Positions 12,901 to 23,849 of a stretch of DNA of 64,000 nt are shown in pieces (positions within the stretch are counted from its first letter, which is position 1; every line of letters begins with the position of its first letter). The notes beneath the pieces are model-generated. The model had not been told where the DNA came from. It did no database searches and saw only the letters and a program-made list of their open reading frames with translations. Location of the stretch: the NCBI RefSeq assembly GCF_008831285.2, contig NC_045147.1:10225427-10289426 (forward strand). The letters are read 5' to 3'. Source of the stretch: Nymphaea colorata. Taxonomy: Eukaryota > Streptophyta > Magnoliopsida > Nymphaeales > Nymphaeaceae. A program made the translations under genes and the position numbers.

Positions 12901-13997
12901 TTCTTCCTTCCCGTCTTGTTTTTCTTTTTCTTTTTCTTCCTCTTCCTCCTCTTTCTCTTTCATTTACTGTTTCTGGCCTGTCTTGACCCTGCCTATATGC
13001 TATCTAGTCCTTTTTGAACATCTACTGCTTAGGCTCACCTAGTGATTTTGACTGCTAAGTTGGTGTAGAGAGAGAGAGAGATCCAATTGTGACACAATCA
13101 TCGCACTTTCTGTACTAATTAAGACATTGTAAATGGTGGGGTTGGAGAGAGCATCATAATGGTGCTTACCAGGTCACTTTTCAAATGCTTTGTTGGTGTC
13201 GTGCTGGTTAAACTTTTTAAAAATTTCAAATATTTTTACTGTTTTTTTCTTAGTCATTATATACGTGTTATTTTTTAGTTTTTTACCATGAGGAATATGC
13301 TGTTTGTACGTTTTACAATTATCCCTACACACATTTGGGACTTGACAGGATATCTCATGGTCTGCTTGGGATTTGTAAATAGTGAACACTCTTACACTAA
13401 TGTGAGATCTGTAATCTGTTGCATTAGTGGACAATTATTCTCTCTTAATGTCATTGTCTTTCTGCGGAGAGTTGCTATATTATTGACGAATCGAGCTATT
13501 CTTTTAAGGGGATTGATTTTGAAATATTTATAAATATTTTAAGTTGCATTTGTATCCATAGGGAGACGCTGAGAACATTGTCATTATCCTAGAGAGATTC
13601 TCTTGCTGTTGTTGTCTTTGTAATACTCAAAACTTACGCATGATCTGCATTTCTAACAAACTCCTGTTTTTCAGTTGGTTGTTTACAAGATTTCTCCGTT
13701 CGTGTTAACCATTTTTTCTTTTTTCCTTTCACTGAAGCCAATCAGGTTTGGATGCTTATATTCTTGGATTAGGGGCATCTGCAGGAGTGATGATATGGAC
13801 AGGTTTCTCTCTCTCTCTCTCTTTGTCTCTCTCTCTCGCGCACGTGCTCTCATTTAGTCATATTCATATGCTTGTGAATATTATATGCAGGAGAGAGGTG
13901 CTTTGTGAAGAAGGAATCGACGTCTGCTGGTTTTGTTTCTTTACTGGCTGCTTCCATGTCTTTGATATTCTCCGCTGCGCTCTATAACAATGTATGA
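9960..13997 (+). CDS. uncharacterised multi-pass membrane protein, five exons
   Basis: I assembled five exons: 9960-10501, 11692-11740, 12519-12573, 13746-13802 and 13891-13997 (stop TGA). The sum is 810 nt, 269 residues, and all four GT-AG junctions keep the frame. The ATG is in GCCATGG context after a CT-rich leader. Residues 1-60 are rich in Ser, Arg and Pro and could be an organelle transit peptide. Residues about 90-125 are a Gly/Asp-rich low-complexity linker. Four hydrophobic stretches follow: LLPMLTVALASVHMGY, VGLFCLLLVSALRLKWF, LDAYILGLGASAGVMIW and SAGFVSLLAASMSLIFSA. Between the second and third is a charged segment, MEAILKKKHELGEKG. The last two stretches faintly recall TMEM14/FAX proteins, but the rest does not. 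I do not recognise the family. A plastid or mitochondrial membrane location is inference. Confidence 0.72.
11366..11477. repeat. 40-bp direct repeat in intron 1
   Basis: Two copies of a 40-bp unit (11366-11405 and 11438-11477, period 72) start CTAGTGCAC and differ at two positions. They lie in intron 1 of the membrane-protein gene, inside an open frame of 119 codons that I regard as chance. Confidence 0.8.
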
Positions 13998-14855
13998 TTG
14001 CAAACTCCAAAGTTGTACAGACATATCATTCATGTGGATCTTGGTGGCGTTGGTGGCCTGTATGTACAGTTGACTGGCATTTGCTGCTTATCATCTTAGC
14101 GGGTCAAATTTCACTGTCGTCCACAAATGCTCACAGAGCATCTTCTTAATAGGATCGTCTTGTCAAAATAGAAGGGACAGATACTGTTCCAGCATACATA
14201 ATTTGGAACAAGTAGAACATGAGTGACAGTAAAGCGGGCATTATCTGTACATGTACCCGATGGCTATCTCAATCCTTAAATGTCCTTTGTACTTTTTGTA
14301 ACAGTTTACGTGTAATGCACCGGGTGCTTGATGTTATGAATTGGGAGAACAATTTTACAGTTTGAGGCAAATATCTTTCTTGAAGACCAGTTTTATTGCT
14401 CTTAATAAAGGCCTTTCCTTCATAGTTTTCAATAACGAATAATGAATTTCTAGTTTGGTTCGTTCCTTATCTGGGCATCATTTGCACACTAAACTTTCAT
14501 CTGGGAGTATAACTTTATTTTCAGGAGCAGAAGTGGAGATTGCAAAGTTGGTGACTCCATAAAAGTTCAACAAAAAGAATCCGAGGAAGACTTTCCCAGG
14601 TTCGATCTTGTGTAAGCATAAATCGGTTCTTGACAATAGTATTTAACATGGACTCAGTTGCATTCTTGGCTTTCTTTTTATGATATTCATGCAATACTGG
14701 CAGCCGTAGCTGCGGCAGTCGATGCACCCACCCCATGACAGGGGGGAGGATGGGTCCTCCTTTTCACCGTCACAGCCCAGGAGCCCTCACGAAAAACCCT
14801 TGTCGAGAACGCCTCTTTAGGATTCTCATTCTAGCATTATGCAAAACTCCTGTCG

Positions 14856-14858
<3 letters not shown>

Positions 14859-14923
<65 letters not shown>
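14859..14923. repeat. (TA)n microsatellite
   Basis: About 65 bp of perfect TA dinucleotide. It marks the change from the 3' flank of the membrane-protein gene (13998-14858, where I see nothing else) to retroelement debris. Confidence 0.95.
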
Positions 14924-14927
<4 letters not shown>

Positions 14928-15239
14928 AGAACATGGATCACACACTGGGATGAGTACATGCATGAAAGACATTAGAGATCTCAAAATAGCCTTTGCCATG
15001 TCAGTATCTAGAGAAGACAAATCCAAAACTTCAGGCGTTTGTTCAGGAAAAAAGGCTATCTTACACTGGATTGGATTCAACTTCAACACCCCGAACCGAC
15101 AGTGGGAAAGAGTACCTGACACAATGGGAGGGTACACGGTGAAGACCATGCTCTTACAAGCACGTTTCTATTGACAGGACTTGCTTTTGAGTCTAGTTCT
15201 AGTTGTGGATCTACGAATTCTAGTGGCCCACAAGTAAAA

Positions 15240-15740
15240 CCATCTATGGTATGGAAGTACAATGGACATCGAGGTGCAAAGCAACTTCAAAAAATGGATC
15301 TTTGCTAGGGAACCATGCTTTTTCTCACTGATATCGTTGACGATGAGGCGAAGGTGCACATCACTACAATGTTTTGTCCTACACCTCCATGTTATGTTGA
15401 GGGCAATATTTACCAATATATTGAGAAGGGTTTGGCTCTCATGGGCATTTGGTGCACATTAAAGAAGGAAATGCATGAAGGAAATGCATGAGTATTTCCT
15501 CCCACGGAATGTTGAATGGCTGTCACATCCAGTCGATCAAATGAATTAAACAGGATCGGTTCAGGCTTATATTCATGCTTTCACAACTCTCACGCTGCAT
15601 GTCAAGAACATGAGTAATGGGAACTGCTTGTTCTACTTTACAAATACGTTGTAGAGCTAGGCACCCAACTAGAACACGAGGCCAGACCCGTTGGACCTGG
15701 TCATGACTCTTAACTTGGCTGAGTGCCTGGTAAAGTGGTG
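15240..15740 (+). mobile_element. Ty3/gypsy gag remnant
   Basis: Plus-strand frames, broken by stops, give FLPRNVEWLS, TGSVQAYIHAFTTLTLHVK and MSNGNC. These match the retrotransposon gag domain (FLPGNxE, then GSVxxYVxxF, then LML, then NMS). A gag-like piece EGNIYQYIEKG lies just upstream. No LTR was identified, so this is an isolated fragment. Confidence 0.5.
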
Positions 15741-16029
15741 AACTCTATATATGCAGAATAGCTGAAGACATGTTAGCTTCTGTGAGCATGTAGGCAGGGT
15801 GGATCAACCTAATTTTCGGTAGAATCAACTACCAATTTTTCAAGTGATCTTGGGCATGAAATTCTAGACAGCTAGCAAAGTATTTCCAATACCACAACTC
15901 AATGTTGTGAGCTTCATAGAATAAGATGCTCCTTACACCAAATCTTCAGCTACGGTCTCAAGTTGCAGACTGTAACCTCTGCCTACTTACACGTAGTCTA
16001 AAAAGAGAGATCATTTAACACTTACTAGA

Positions 16030-16660
16030 TGCATCGTGCCAATATTATCGTTATGGCAGCACTTTTTATCTTTGTTGTGGGGCTATTGCAGCATCACAGT
16101 ACCTTGCTATAACTAGGTTAGACATCTCTTTACTATCAACTATGTGTTTGCCAATATATATGCAAAATCCTACTATTGAGCATTGGAAAACCATGAAATG
16201 TATTCTTTGATCTATCAAGCACGCCTTGGAGTATGTGCTTCTTATTCGAACCCACCACAATTTTCAGTTGAATGCATAAGCCCAAGCAGATTGGGGCAGT
16301 TTTCTCAATGAATGGCATTGAACAAGAGCAGATGCAATCCTAATTTCTTGGACTAAACTTTATCAGAAGCTCTAGCTTGCAAACTGCCATGGCCTGATCG
16401 TCCATTGAAGCTCAGTACTGTGTAGTTGCTAATACCACTGCTGAGCTTTTATGGTTATGCTATTTACTTATGGATCCCAACATTTGTCCTCCTAAAGTAA
16501 TTCAGAAAGTATGGCATGGTAACATTCCTAATCAGAAAAAGAAACACATTAATGAATTGGACATTCACTTTATTCGAGATCTTGTTGCACAACTACACGT
16601 ACACATCCACACACATCTTCCAATTGTGAACTGAGTGAATAAAAGCTCGCGGCGTTGTAT
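16030..16660 (+). mobile_element. Ty1/copia RT/RNase H remnant
   Basis: Plus-strand frames read GALQYLTI-like sequence, then HWKTMKCIL, ADWGSFLN, ISWTKLYQK and SSIEAQYCVVANTTAELLW, ending near IHFIRDLVAQ. This is the standard order at the C-terminus of copia polyproteins: RT tail, then RNase H. Several stops and frameshifts make it non-functional. It lies directly downstream of a gypsy gag scrap, so two element types are juxtaposed. Confidence 0.7.
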
Positions 16661-17930
16661 GAGGACCAAACTTGAAATAATTTTGGTACGTGGTATAAAG
16701 AAATACGACGTATAAATTTGAAGTTACGACACGACCAAATTTCATGACTTTCTAAAGTTTTATAAATTTGTGCATTATGCGGGTGTGGTGACTATTTATG
16801 AAAGTTTTAACGATGACTTATGGCTTTTTTACCGACAAACTTTTTAAGTTTTAATCGTCCAGCAAACATTTGGCAACATTGACTTTTCTTTTATTTAATG
16901 AATCCAAATAAAAGATTTTTCATTATCAATTCAAATGATGACCCTTCGATGAGGAGGGTCATCATTTTAACTAGTCCCAGTGTTCCTCAAATGGATCTCT
17001 TAGTTGTTGAGAGGGTTGCCCAAAGGCGGTATATAAGGCATACCCGTAAAGCTTACAAGTAAACCAGATATAAAGATGGCGTCTAGAGTTGCAGTTTTCA
17101 TTATTAAGTGATTTCAAGACCACGATGGATCTACGATAAGATAGTTTATTTATAACGGAATCGTATACAAAGTCACCAGACAAACCATTGAGGGTAGTTC
17201 CAGATCTGGGCCAAGATTCTACCTATGTAGTCATTTCCCCATCTAAACATAAATGTCGATGGATAGTTGAGAGAAAAACAATGAGAAAAAAGCTAGATGA
17301 TAAAAATAACTATTACTTTTTTCTGTTTGTTTTTCTATTAACTGCCTATCATGTTGAATTGGACATCTCTGTTATGGTTGAATGAATATATATATATCCA
17401 ACAAAATGAGAATTCATTCAATAAAAAACAGTGACAAGGGTCATCAAACAACAAATAATAAAAGAGAAAGGAAAAAACGGCAAAAGAAAAACATGACAAA
17501 GGAAGCATGCAGAAATAGAAATCTGAGCATGAACACAAAACAAGAGGAGAGAGAGAGAGAGAGGCAGAGGTTTTCTTGATAGTCACCAAAATTGCCATGT
17601 ATTCATCACGCACAATCACTGGTATTGAGACATATTTAACACGCAAATAGATGAGGAAGGTTTCCAGGCGAGTAATCCTGAGTTCCAATACTCGGTCAAC
17701 GAGATCCCCAATTTAGAGGACCATATTTCAAACTTCGAAAGAACGTAAATGAATACATCGATCTCTAGACTTGATTTCTTCTGTTCTATTCCCGCACCGA
17801 ACGAATAACATAGACTGCAACCCTTACTTTTTTATTCTACAGAAACTGCAACCCTTACCTTTTTATTCTACAGGAAGTTCTTCTGCCATCCACAGCATCC
17901 GAAATCGCTTTCACACATGTCTAATCAGAA
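16661..17930. other. intergenic, no gene recognised
   Basis: AT-rich sequence. The short frames at 16971-17183 and 17338-17688 show no domain. The interval lies downstream of the minus-strand gene ending at 17931. Confidence 0.4.
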
Positions 17931-18900
17931 TCATACCGTCCATGGATCTGTTTGCAAGATGCTTAATGGTGAAGGTCTCTGCACCTCAATATTCTTTAGC
18001 GTTCTGTTGCCAGACCTTCTCTTCCACAGACTGCTGTCACTACCTTCCAGCACCACAGGCCCTGAACTGGGCACCGGCTGATCGGCCATAAGACTCGATG
18101 CAGCGCTGCCCTCAGTTTGCTTCGCATCAAATTCCTCGGCGGTCGCTTTCCTGCGGGACTTCTTGCAGGAAGTTTTCCCGTTTCCCGAAGACTTCTTCCA
18201 TGGCCACATGGCGGAAAACATCATCTTGAGGTTCACAAGAGGGCCACCTTTCCCACGACGATCCGCACTTGGCCTTGGCTTTGAGGGTATAGAAGCACAA
18301 CGTTGGAAAACAGGTGGGTACTTGACCTGGCCCATGCAGCCTACTTGAGGTGATGTAGGCTCAGCGTCGGCCAGCCGTCCGCCGGCAGACTGGAAGATCT
18401 GCATTCTTCCGGCGGTTTGCTTAGTATCCGTTTGAGAGACGACGAATAGCGACCGGAGCTGCACAATTGGCGAAAGCATAACATCGCTGGAATATGTATC
18501 GCTGGTGATGCTCACTGCTGGTGCTGCGTCAAACGTGGATCTGGTGCACTCCTCTTTGCAACTGCCATGAAAGAGATGTCGAGGTCGTGAGGGAGACATC
18601 AGCCGCATTCACAAGGTACCAACGAAGCGCGTTTTGGGTATCAGTTTGGAAGTTATAGTTGCATGGTGGGAGGGATGAAACCCTTTCAACCTTCAGAGAA
18701 AGGAAGGAGGAGATTCCAAATCCTCGTGAGGGACTGAATTCTTTTTCTTCTTTGCACGGGAAGAAGGGAACTTGTTGGGGAGATGAAATCTTTTGGGGAG
18801 CAGCTAAGTGATTTATGGCTGACAATCTTGTGGGGATCGGAGTCCCAGTTTGCCCTTTAGATGATCCAATTAAAGATGGTGGCAACTGATGCTTTTCCAA
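17931..18900 (-). CDS. Ser/Lys-rich plant protein, reading frame split (possible pseudogene)
   Basis: Two minus-strand frames overlap. The upstream frame (18900-18529) includes SFLSLKVERVSSLPPC. The downstream frame (18608-17931, 225 codons from its own ATG) includes CKEECTRSTFDAAP, EPTSPQVGCMGQVK, then MWPWKKSSG, and ends in a stop. A GT at 18619 and an AG at 18562 would remove a 58-nt intron and join them in phase: 281 + 631 nt, 303 residues. That intron is short for a plant, so a frameshift is the alternative. The upstream frame begins with TTG (LEKHQLPP) and has a TGA 13 codons earlier with no ATG between. The P-T-S-P/CMGQVK pattern recalls plant syringolide-induced 14-1-1-like proteins of unknown function; this is from memory only. 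Translation may start at 18608, or the locus may be decaying. Confidence 0.55.
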
Positions 18901-19222
18901 ACAAATCTTTTTTTTCCTTAAAAGAATTTCAACAGGTCACCAATCCATTGATCCCCAGAATGGATGAGAAATTTGATGCTTTTTAAGGACTGCTCCTGCC
19001 CTTTGACTCGCCTGTATCATCATGAGTCCTGCTTGTATTATTGTGCTTCCGACAACTGATGCTTTTCCAAACAAATCTTTTTTTTCCTTAAACAATTTCA
19101 ACAGGTCGCCGATCCATTGATTCGCAGAATGGACGAGAAATTTGATGCGTATTAAGGTCTTCTCTTGCCCTTTGACTCGCCTGTATCATCATGAGTCCTG
19201 CTTGTAGTATTGTGCTTCCGAC
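18883..19222. repeat. tandem duplication, two 170-bp units
   Basis: Unit 1 (18883-19052) and unit 2 (19053-19222) both start CAACTGATGCTTTTCC and end TGTGCTTCCGA, with scattered substitutions and one small indel. The left unit contains the 5' end of the upstream frame of the neighbouring minus-strand gene, so the gene's first codons are duplicated upstream of it. Confidence 0.88.
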
Positions 19223-20576
19223 GGATTAAAAGGCGCTTCAAATTTTTGTAACTGGTGCACAGACTTTAGTCTTCATGTTAATTTGAGGAAATAAAGTTTC
19301 CTATGGGGGTGCTTTGTCTCTAAATCATTAGTATGCTTTGCCTTATTGGTCAGTCTAGCTGGTTGATGAAAGTCTGATAGTGAGTTCCATTTTTGTGGGT
19401 GTTACTCATTTGCACCATAAATAGTGGATACATGATATTTTAGTTGACCGGTGAACTGCTCTTCACCCAAGTCCTCAAACAGTCATGGAGTTCGTGTACA
19501 AAAGAAAGGAAGAAGGGCTTGACCTGTTCAAATTGATCTTTTTCATTTTAGCAAGTGAAATTAACTTGGAGCAAACTTTACGAGGGCATTTAATAAAAAG
19601 GATCCATCGTGTTTTTAAATACATATTCTTGTATGTTTAAAATTACCATATAATTGTATCCAACATTTTATTGTTATATTTAAAAATTGATACTTTTATC
19701 ATGTTTCCTAGAATCAACATGCATGATGTTCTCAATTCATGTGTTCTATGCATACATATTTCAAGAATATAGTGTTTTTTTTGCCAAACGCGTCCTTTAT
19801 ATAATCTATCTAAATTGTTTGAGTTGGGGGAGATCGAATGGTTGTATCAAAATGCCTTTGATTACTTTTTTTTTGAAATTTGAAAATAGTTGCATATGTT
19901 AAATTATAAATACTGCCTAAATTCATAAAATTGTAATTTACGAACACACATTCCTTGAATGCATTAAAACATATCGAAAAAGACTGCTTCACCATTAATA
20001 AAAAGTACTTTTAGATACACAGTTGTTTATTTTCACAGTTTTGTTTGTTTGTTACGTTCAACTTCCCCTTTTCTTTGTGTGATTGTAAAGACAAAAGACA
20101 AAAAGAGGAAAGTATCAAAATATTAAAAGTAAAGTAAACTTTTTCTAAGTGTCTTTTAATGGTTTTCATTGATAATTGTTGATTATATGCGGTTGCGAAT
20201 TATGTTGCAATGTTAGGGTTATTTATATTGTGTAAAAAAATCTTTCAATTATTTATAAACATGCATGGGAAACATTGGGCCGTTACTTGTAACATTTTTT
20301 CAATTGTTTCTTCCCTGCCAGGACGAGGATTCTGTTTACTTCATCCTGTTACTTTTTCTCCTACCTTCTTTCCATGTTGCAAATAAGGTTATAAATATGC
20401 TTAAGCATGTACTTAGAGTAGACCTTAGCACCAGGCCAGGTCCAGGCTGCAGTACTTGTGGCTCATGGGCTGGCCTGACCTGTTAACATTCTAGGCCGAG
20501 CTTTGCTGGGTCTAGTACTGGGGCCCAAACCCATTAACACTCGAACTCATGAACACCCTTTTTTTCATTTGTCCCT
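19223..20576. other. intergenic, no gene recognised
   Basis: AT-rich. About 19371-19420 shares a short stretch (TTTTTGTGGGTG followed by TACTCATTTG with small changes) with about 3914-3940, suggesting an unclassified dispersed repeat. A GC-richer patch at 20420-20540 looks like repeat debris. No coding region is seen. Confidence 0.35.
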
Positions 20577-20592
20577 TCCCCCCCCCCCCCCC

Positions 20593-20636
<44 letters not shown>
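20577..20636. repeat. compound microsatellite C-(CT)-(TA)-(CA)
   Basis: A C homopolymer passes into CT, TA and CA dinucleotides, ending 11 bp before the left LTR of the copia element. Confidence 0.92.
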
Positions 20637-20638
<2 letters not shown>

Positions 20639-20647
20639 GTTCCAATG

Positions 20648-20973
20648 TGCAAAAACTCATACTAAAACAAATAAGGCAAGATTTAACGTGGTTCTTTAGG
20701 TCTACCTCCACAAAAGAATTTGTTCTCTTGCTTATTATTTTCTCAATTCAAGAGATTTCATTATATACTTAGATTACACATTTATCAGCTCCCCAATTCT
20801 TGGGATTCACTAGATTTACACAATCGTGGGTTTCCGCATTTTGTGGAATAGTTACCAAACTGGGATTGTTTTTATCATCGTCAATCTTTCCTTTAATGGC
20901 ACAGATATTATCTTGAGCAACAATATTGGATCTGATTTTGTTGTTGCTGAGTTTGTTGTCATGTGTCTTATTA
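20648..20973 (-). repeat. copia 3' LTR
   Basis: Aligns over its whole length with 25122-25447. On the plus strand it begins TGCAAAAA and ends GTCTTATTA. In element orientation it starts TAATAAGACA and ends TTTTTGCA, so the usual TG start is not preserved. Confidence 0.88.
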
Positions 20974-22010
20974 TCCCCCCACAAGATGAATGCTCGAGAG
21001 AGAGTGTTTAGCTTGAAGCAGTGGTTTTCAAAAGCGGTTTGAGCGAGAGGCTTTGTAAGAATGTAAGCCAGCTGATCAGTACTAGGAATATAGTGAACTT
21101 CAAGATGATTCTTCACAATATGATCCCGAACGAAATGGACGTCGATCTCAGTGTGCTTGCTTCTATTATAAAACCACATGATTTGCAGAGAGGGATGTTG
21201 CGCTTATATTATCACAACATAAACGTGGAGCGTGTGGCATGGTGATGTGCAATTCCTAAAGTAAATAGGTGAGCCATTACACCTTAGTGGAACAAGAAGC
21301 TAAAGCACGATATTTTGCCTCGGTAGTGAATCGAACAACAGTAGGCTATTTGCAAGTAGACCATGAGACAAGTGACGAACCCATGAAGATAGAAAATCCT
21401 CCAGTAAACTTTTGATCATCAACATTTTCAGCCCAGCCTGCGTCAGTATAAGCATCAATTTGAAAATTGGTGGCTGGTTTTAAGAGAAGACCATAGGATA
21501 ACGTTGCCTTAACATAATATAAAATACGTTTGACTGCAGTCATGTGGACTGTAATGGGATGCTGCATGTATTGACAAACTTTGTTAACAGCAAAGGAGAG
21601 ATCAGGCCTTGTAAAAGTGAGATATTGCAGTGCACCAACAAGTTGCTGATAGGGAGTAGGATTTGGTAAGGGTTCCCCAACAAGTTTAGACAGTTTGAAG
21701 GAAGTCGACATAGGCGTCAAGTGTGGCTTTGCATCAACCATGTTAGCTTTCATGAGGAGATCAAGCATGTATTTTTCTTGAGAAAATAGTGAAGGAGTCC
21801 AAGGTCTTTGATGTTGAATTCTTGATCTAGAATATGAATAATGGACTCAATCATAGTAGCATGGTTGTCCATAATAATGATGTCGTCAACATAAATCAAA
21901 ATATATAGCACAGAATCTTGCCGAAACTGCATAAAGAAAAAAGGATCAACCTTAGGCCCAACGAAACCCAAAGAGACAAAAAAGTGGTGAGGCGATGGAA
22001 CCAGGCGCAA
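20769..22010 (-). pseudogene. copia reverse transcriptase (C-terminal part) and RNase H
   Basis: Frames on the minus strand carry the RT catalytic motif YVDDIIIMD (near 21890), followed by FNIKDLGLLHYFL. Further on are GALQYLTFTRPDLSFAVNKV and AYTDAGWAENVDDQ of RNase H, then HTEIDVHFVRDHIV and STDQLAYILTKPL at the C-terminus. Frame changes near 21750, 21340 and 22010 break it. Confidence 0.88.
20974..20982 (-). other. copia polypurine tract
   Basis: On the minus strand this reads GTGGGGGGA immediately before the left LTR, the place where plus-strand DNA synthesis is primed in LTR elements. Confidence 0.65.
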
Positions 22011-22015
22011 AGAGA

Positions 22016-22957
22016 CTATTTTAAACCATAGATGGCCTTATGCAACTGACAAACGTGGTAGAGAAATTTGCCAACATTGAAGCCAGGGGGCTGAGCCATA
22101 TATACCTTAGTGAGAACTCCATGAAAGAATGCATTGTGAACATCAAGTTGACGAACATTCCATCCATAGGTGATGGAAATCTTGAGGAGGGCTCGTATAG
22201 ATGTGTTTTTGACTACTGGACTGAAGGTTTCAAAGTAGTCAATACCATGCTCTTGGGTGTAGCCATTGGTGACTAAGCGTGCCTTATACCGTTCAAGTGT
22301 GCCATCAACTTTCCTCTTAATACGAAAGACCCATTTGAAACCAATGATATTAGCAGAGGGCATCAGCGAGACAAGAGTCCATGTTTTATTGTTGATGAGA
22401 GTTGCAATTTCTGCTTTCATGGAGTTGACCCATTGAATATGTTTCAAAGTTTGAGACACACTATGAGGTTTGGTTTCATGGTTTAGATGAGTGAGATGGA
22501 TTTCAGGAATAGGATATTTGGAGATTGTATATGTCTTGGGCTTTAGAGAACCAGTTTGCGAACAAGTGAGCATGGAGTGGGAGCGGTGTGGTTGTGAAGG
22601 GACGATAGAAGGGTCGGGTGCTATTGGTAGTGTAGGTTCTATTGGTGGATCACGGGTGCAGGCGATGGTGGGAGATGAGGAAGAAATGGGAGAAGTTGGT
22701 TGGGTTGAAAGATGAGTAAAGTTGGGTGGATGTGGCACGGCTTGGGTTGGCATGGTTATGACCAAGGGTAGTGTAGGTGTAAGTTCAATGTGGGTAGGTT
22801 TGGCTATTGACGCCGTGGTTTTGAAAGGATATAAATTTTCATCAAATTCCACATGTCTACTAATAAGAAGTTTGCTCGTCTCCCGATCGAAGCAAATATA
22901 CTCTTTGTGCTGGCTGCTGTACCCATAAAACACATATTGCTTGCTGTGAAACTGCAA
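22016..22957 (-). pseudogene. copia integrase C-terminus and RT N-terminus
   Basis: The longest open piece of the copia polyprotein (313 codons). It reads FYGYSSQHKEYICFDRET (the domain after integrase), a Pro/Thr/Ser-rich linker, then WVNSMKAEIATLINNKTW, GFKWVFRIKRKVDGTLERY and VRQLDVHNAFFHG of reverse transcriptase, including the first catalytic Asp region. Confidence 0.9.
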
Positions 22958-22996
22958 TTTCTGAGAGTTGAAATCACGTAGGCATGGATAGCAAGC

Positions 22997-23700
22997 TCAT
23001 CCAAAGACTTTTAAAAATTTATAATCTAGGGATTTGTTGAACAGGACTTCATATGATGACTTCATATGAAGAACCCCAGTTGGCATTCTATTAGTCAAGG
23101 ACACAACAGTTTTAAAAGCAAAATTCCAATATTTATAAGGCAAACTAGCATGTGCAAAAAGCGCCAGCCTTGTGTCAACTATGTGCATGTGTTGGATTTC
23201 TATGCTACCATTTTGTTGATGAGCAAATGGACAATCAACTCTATGAACAATGTCAATCTGTTTGACATAGTTAGAAACAATTCGATACTCTCCTCCCCAA
23301 TCACTTTGAATGGCCTTAATTTTTCTATCAAATTGTCGTTCTTTGAAAAGTTTTAAAAATAGAGAGCACATCTTACTTATTTTTGATAATATATATCCAA
23401 GAAAATCGAGAGAATGTATCCATGAAATTGACATAGTAACTATAACCATGTAAAGACGAAGTAGCCGATGGTCTCCAAACATCAGTAACAATTAAATCAA
23501 GTGGAGCATCAATCTTATTTTGTGTCGGTGCAAAAGGAAGAACATGACTTTTTCCTTTTTGACATGCATTGCATGTCTTATTGTAAGTCTTGCTGCCAAT
23601 TGGTAAGTCAAATTTATTTAAAACATGCATCACAGTTCGAAAGTCAGGATGCCCCATCCGGTTATGCCAATCATCAACTGAGGCCTGTTCTCCTATAAGT
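22997..23700 (-). pseudogene. copia integrase core
   Basis: Frames 23657-23373 and 23491-22997 give CNACQKGKSH (zinc-binding end), LIVTDVWRPSA (Asp), and IQSDWGGEYR (Asp), continuing to WNFAFKTVVSLTNRMPTGVL. The order matches copia integrase. A frame change occurs at about 23400-23480. Confidence 0.88.
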
Positions 23701-23849
23701 GTTGTGCATCACACTGCCTAACTTGTTGTAACTTCAGCTGATATAAATCTCCTTTATTTGCTTCTTTCGAAAGTTTCTCCCCTGTTGTCCGACTTTTAGC
23801 ATAGCAATGATTTGCATCAAATTCAAAGACAACATTATGATCACATGCA

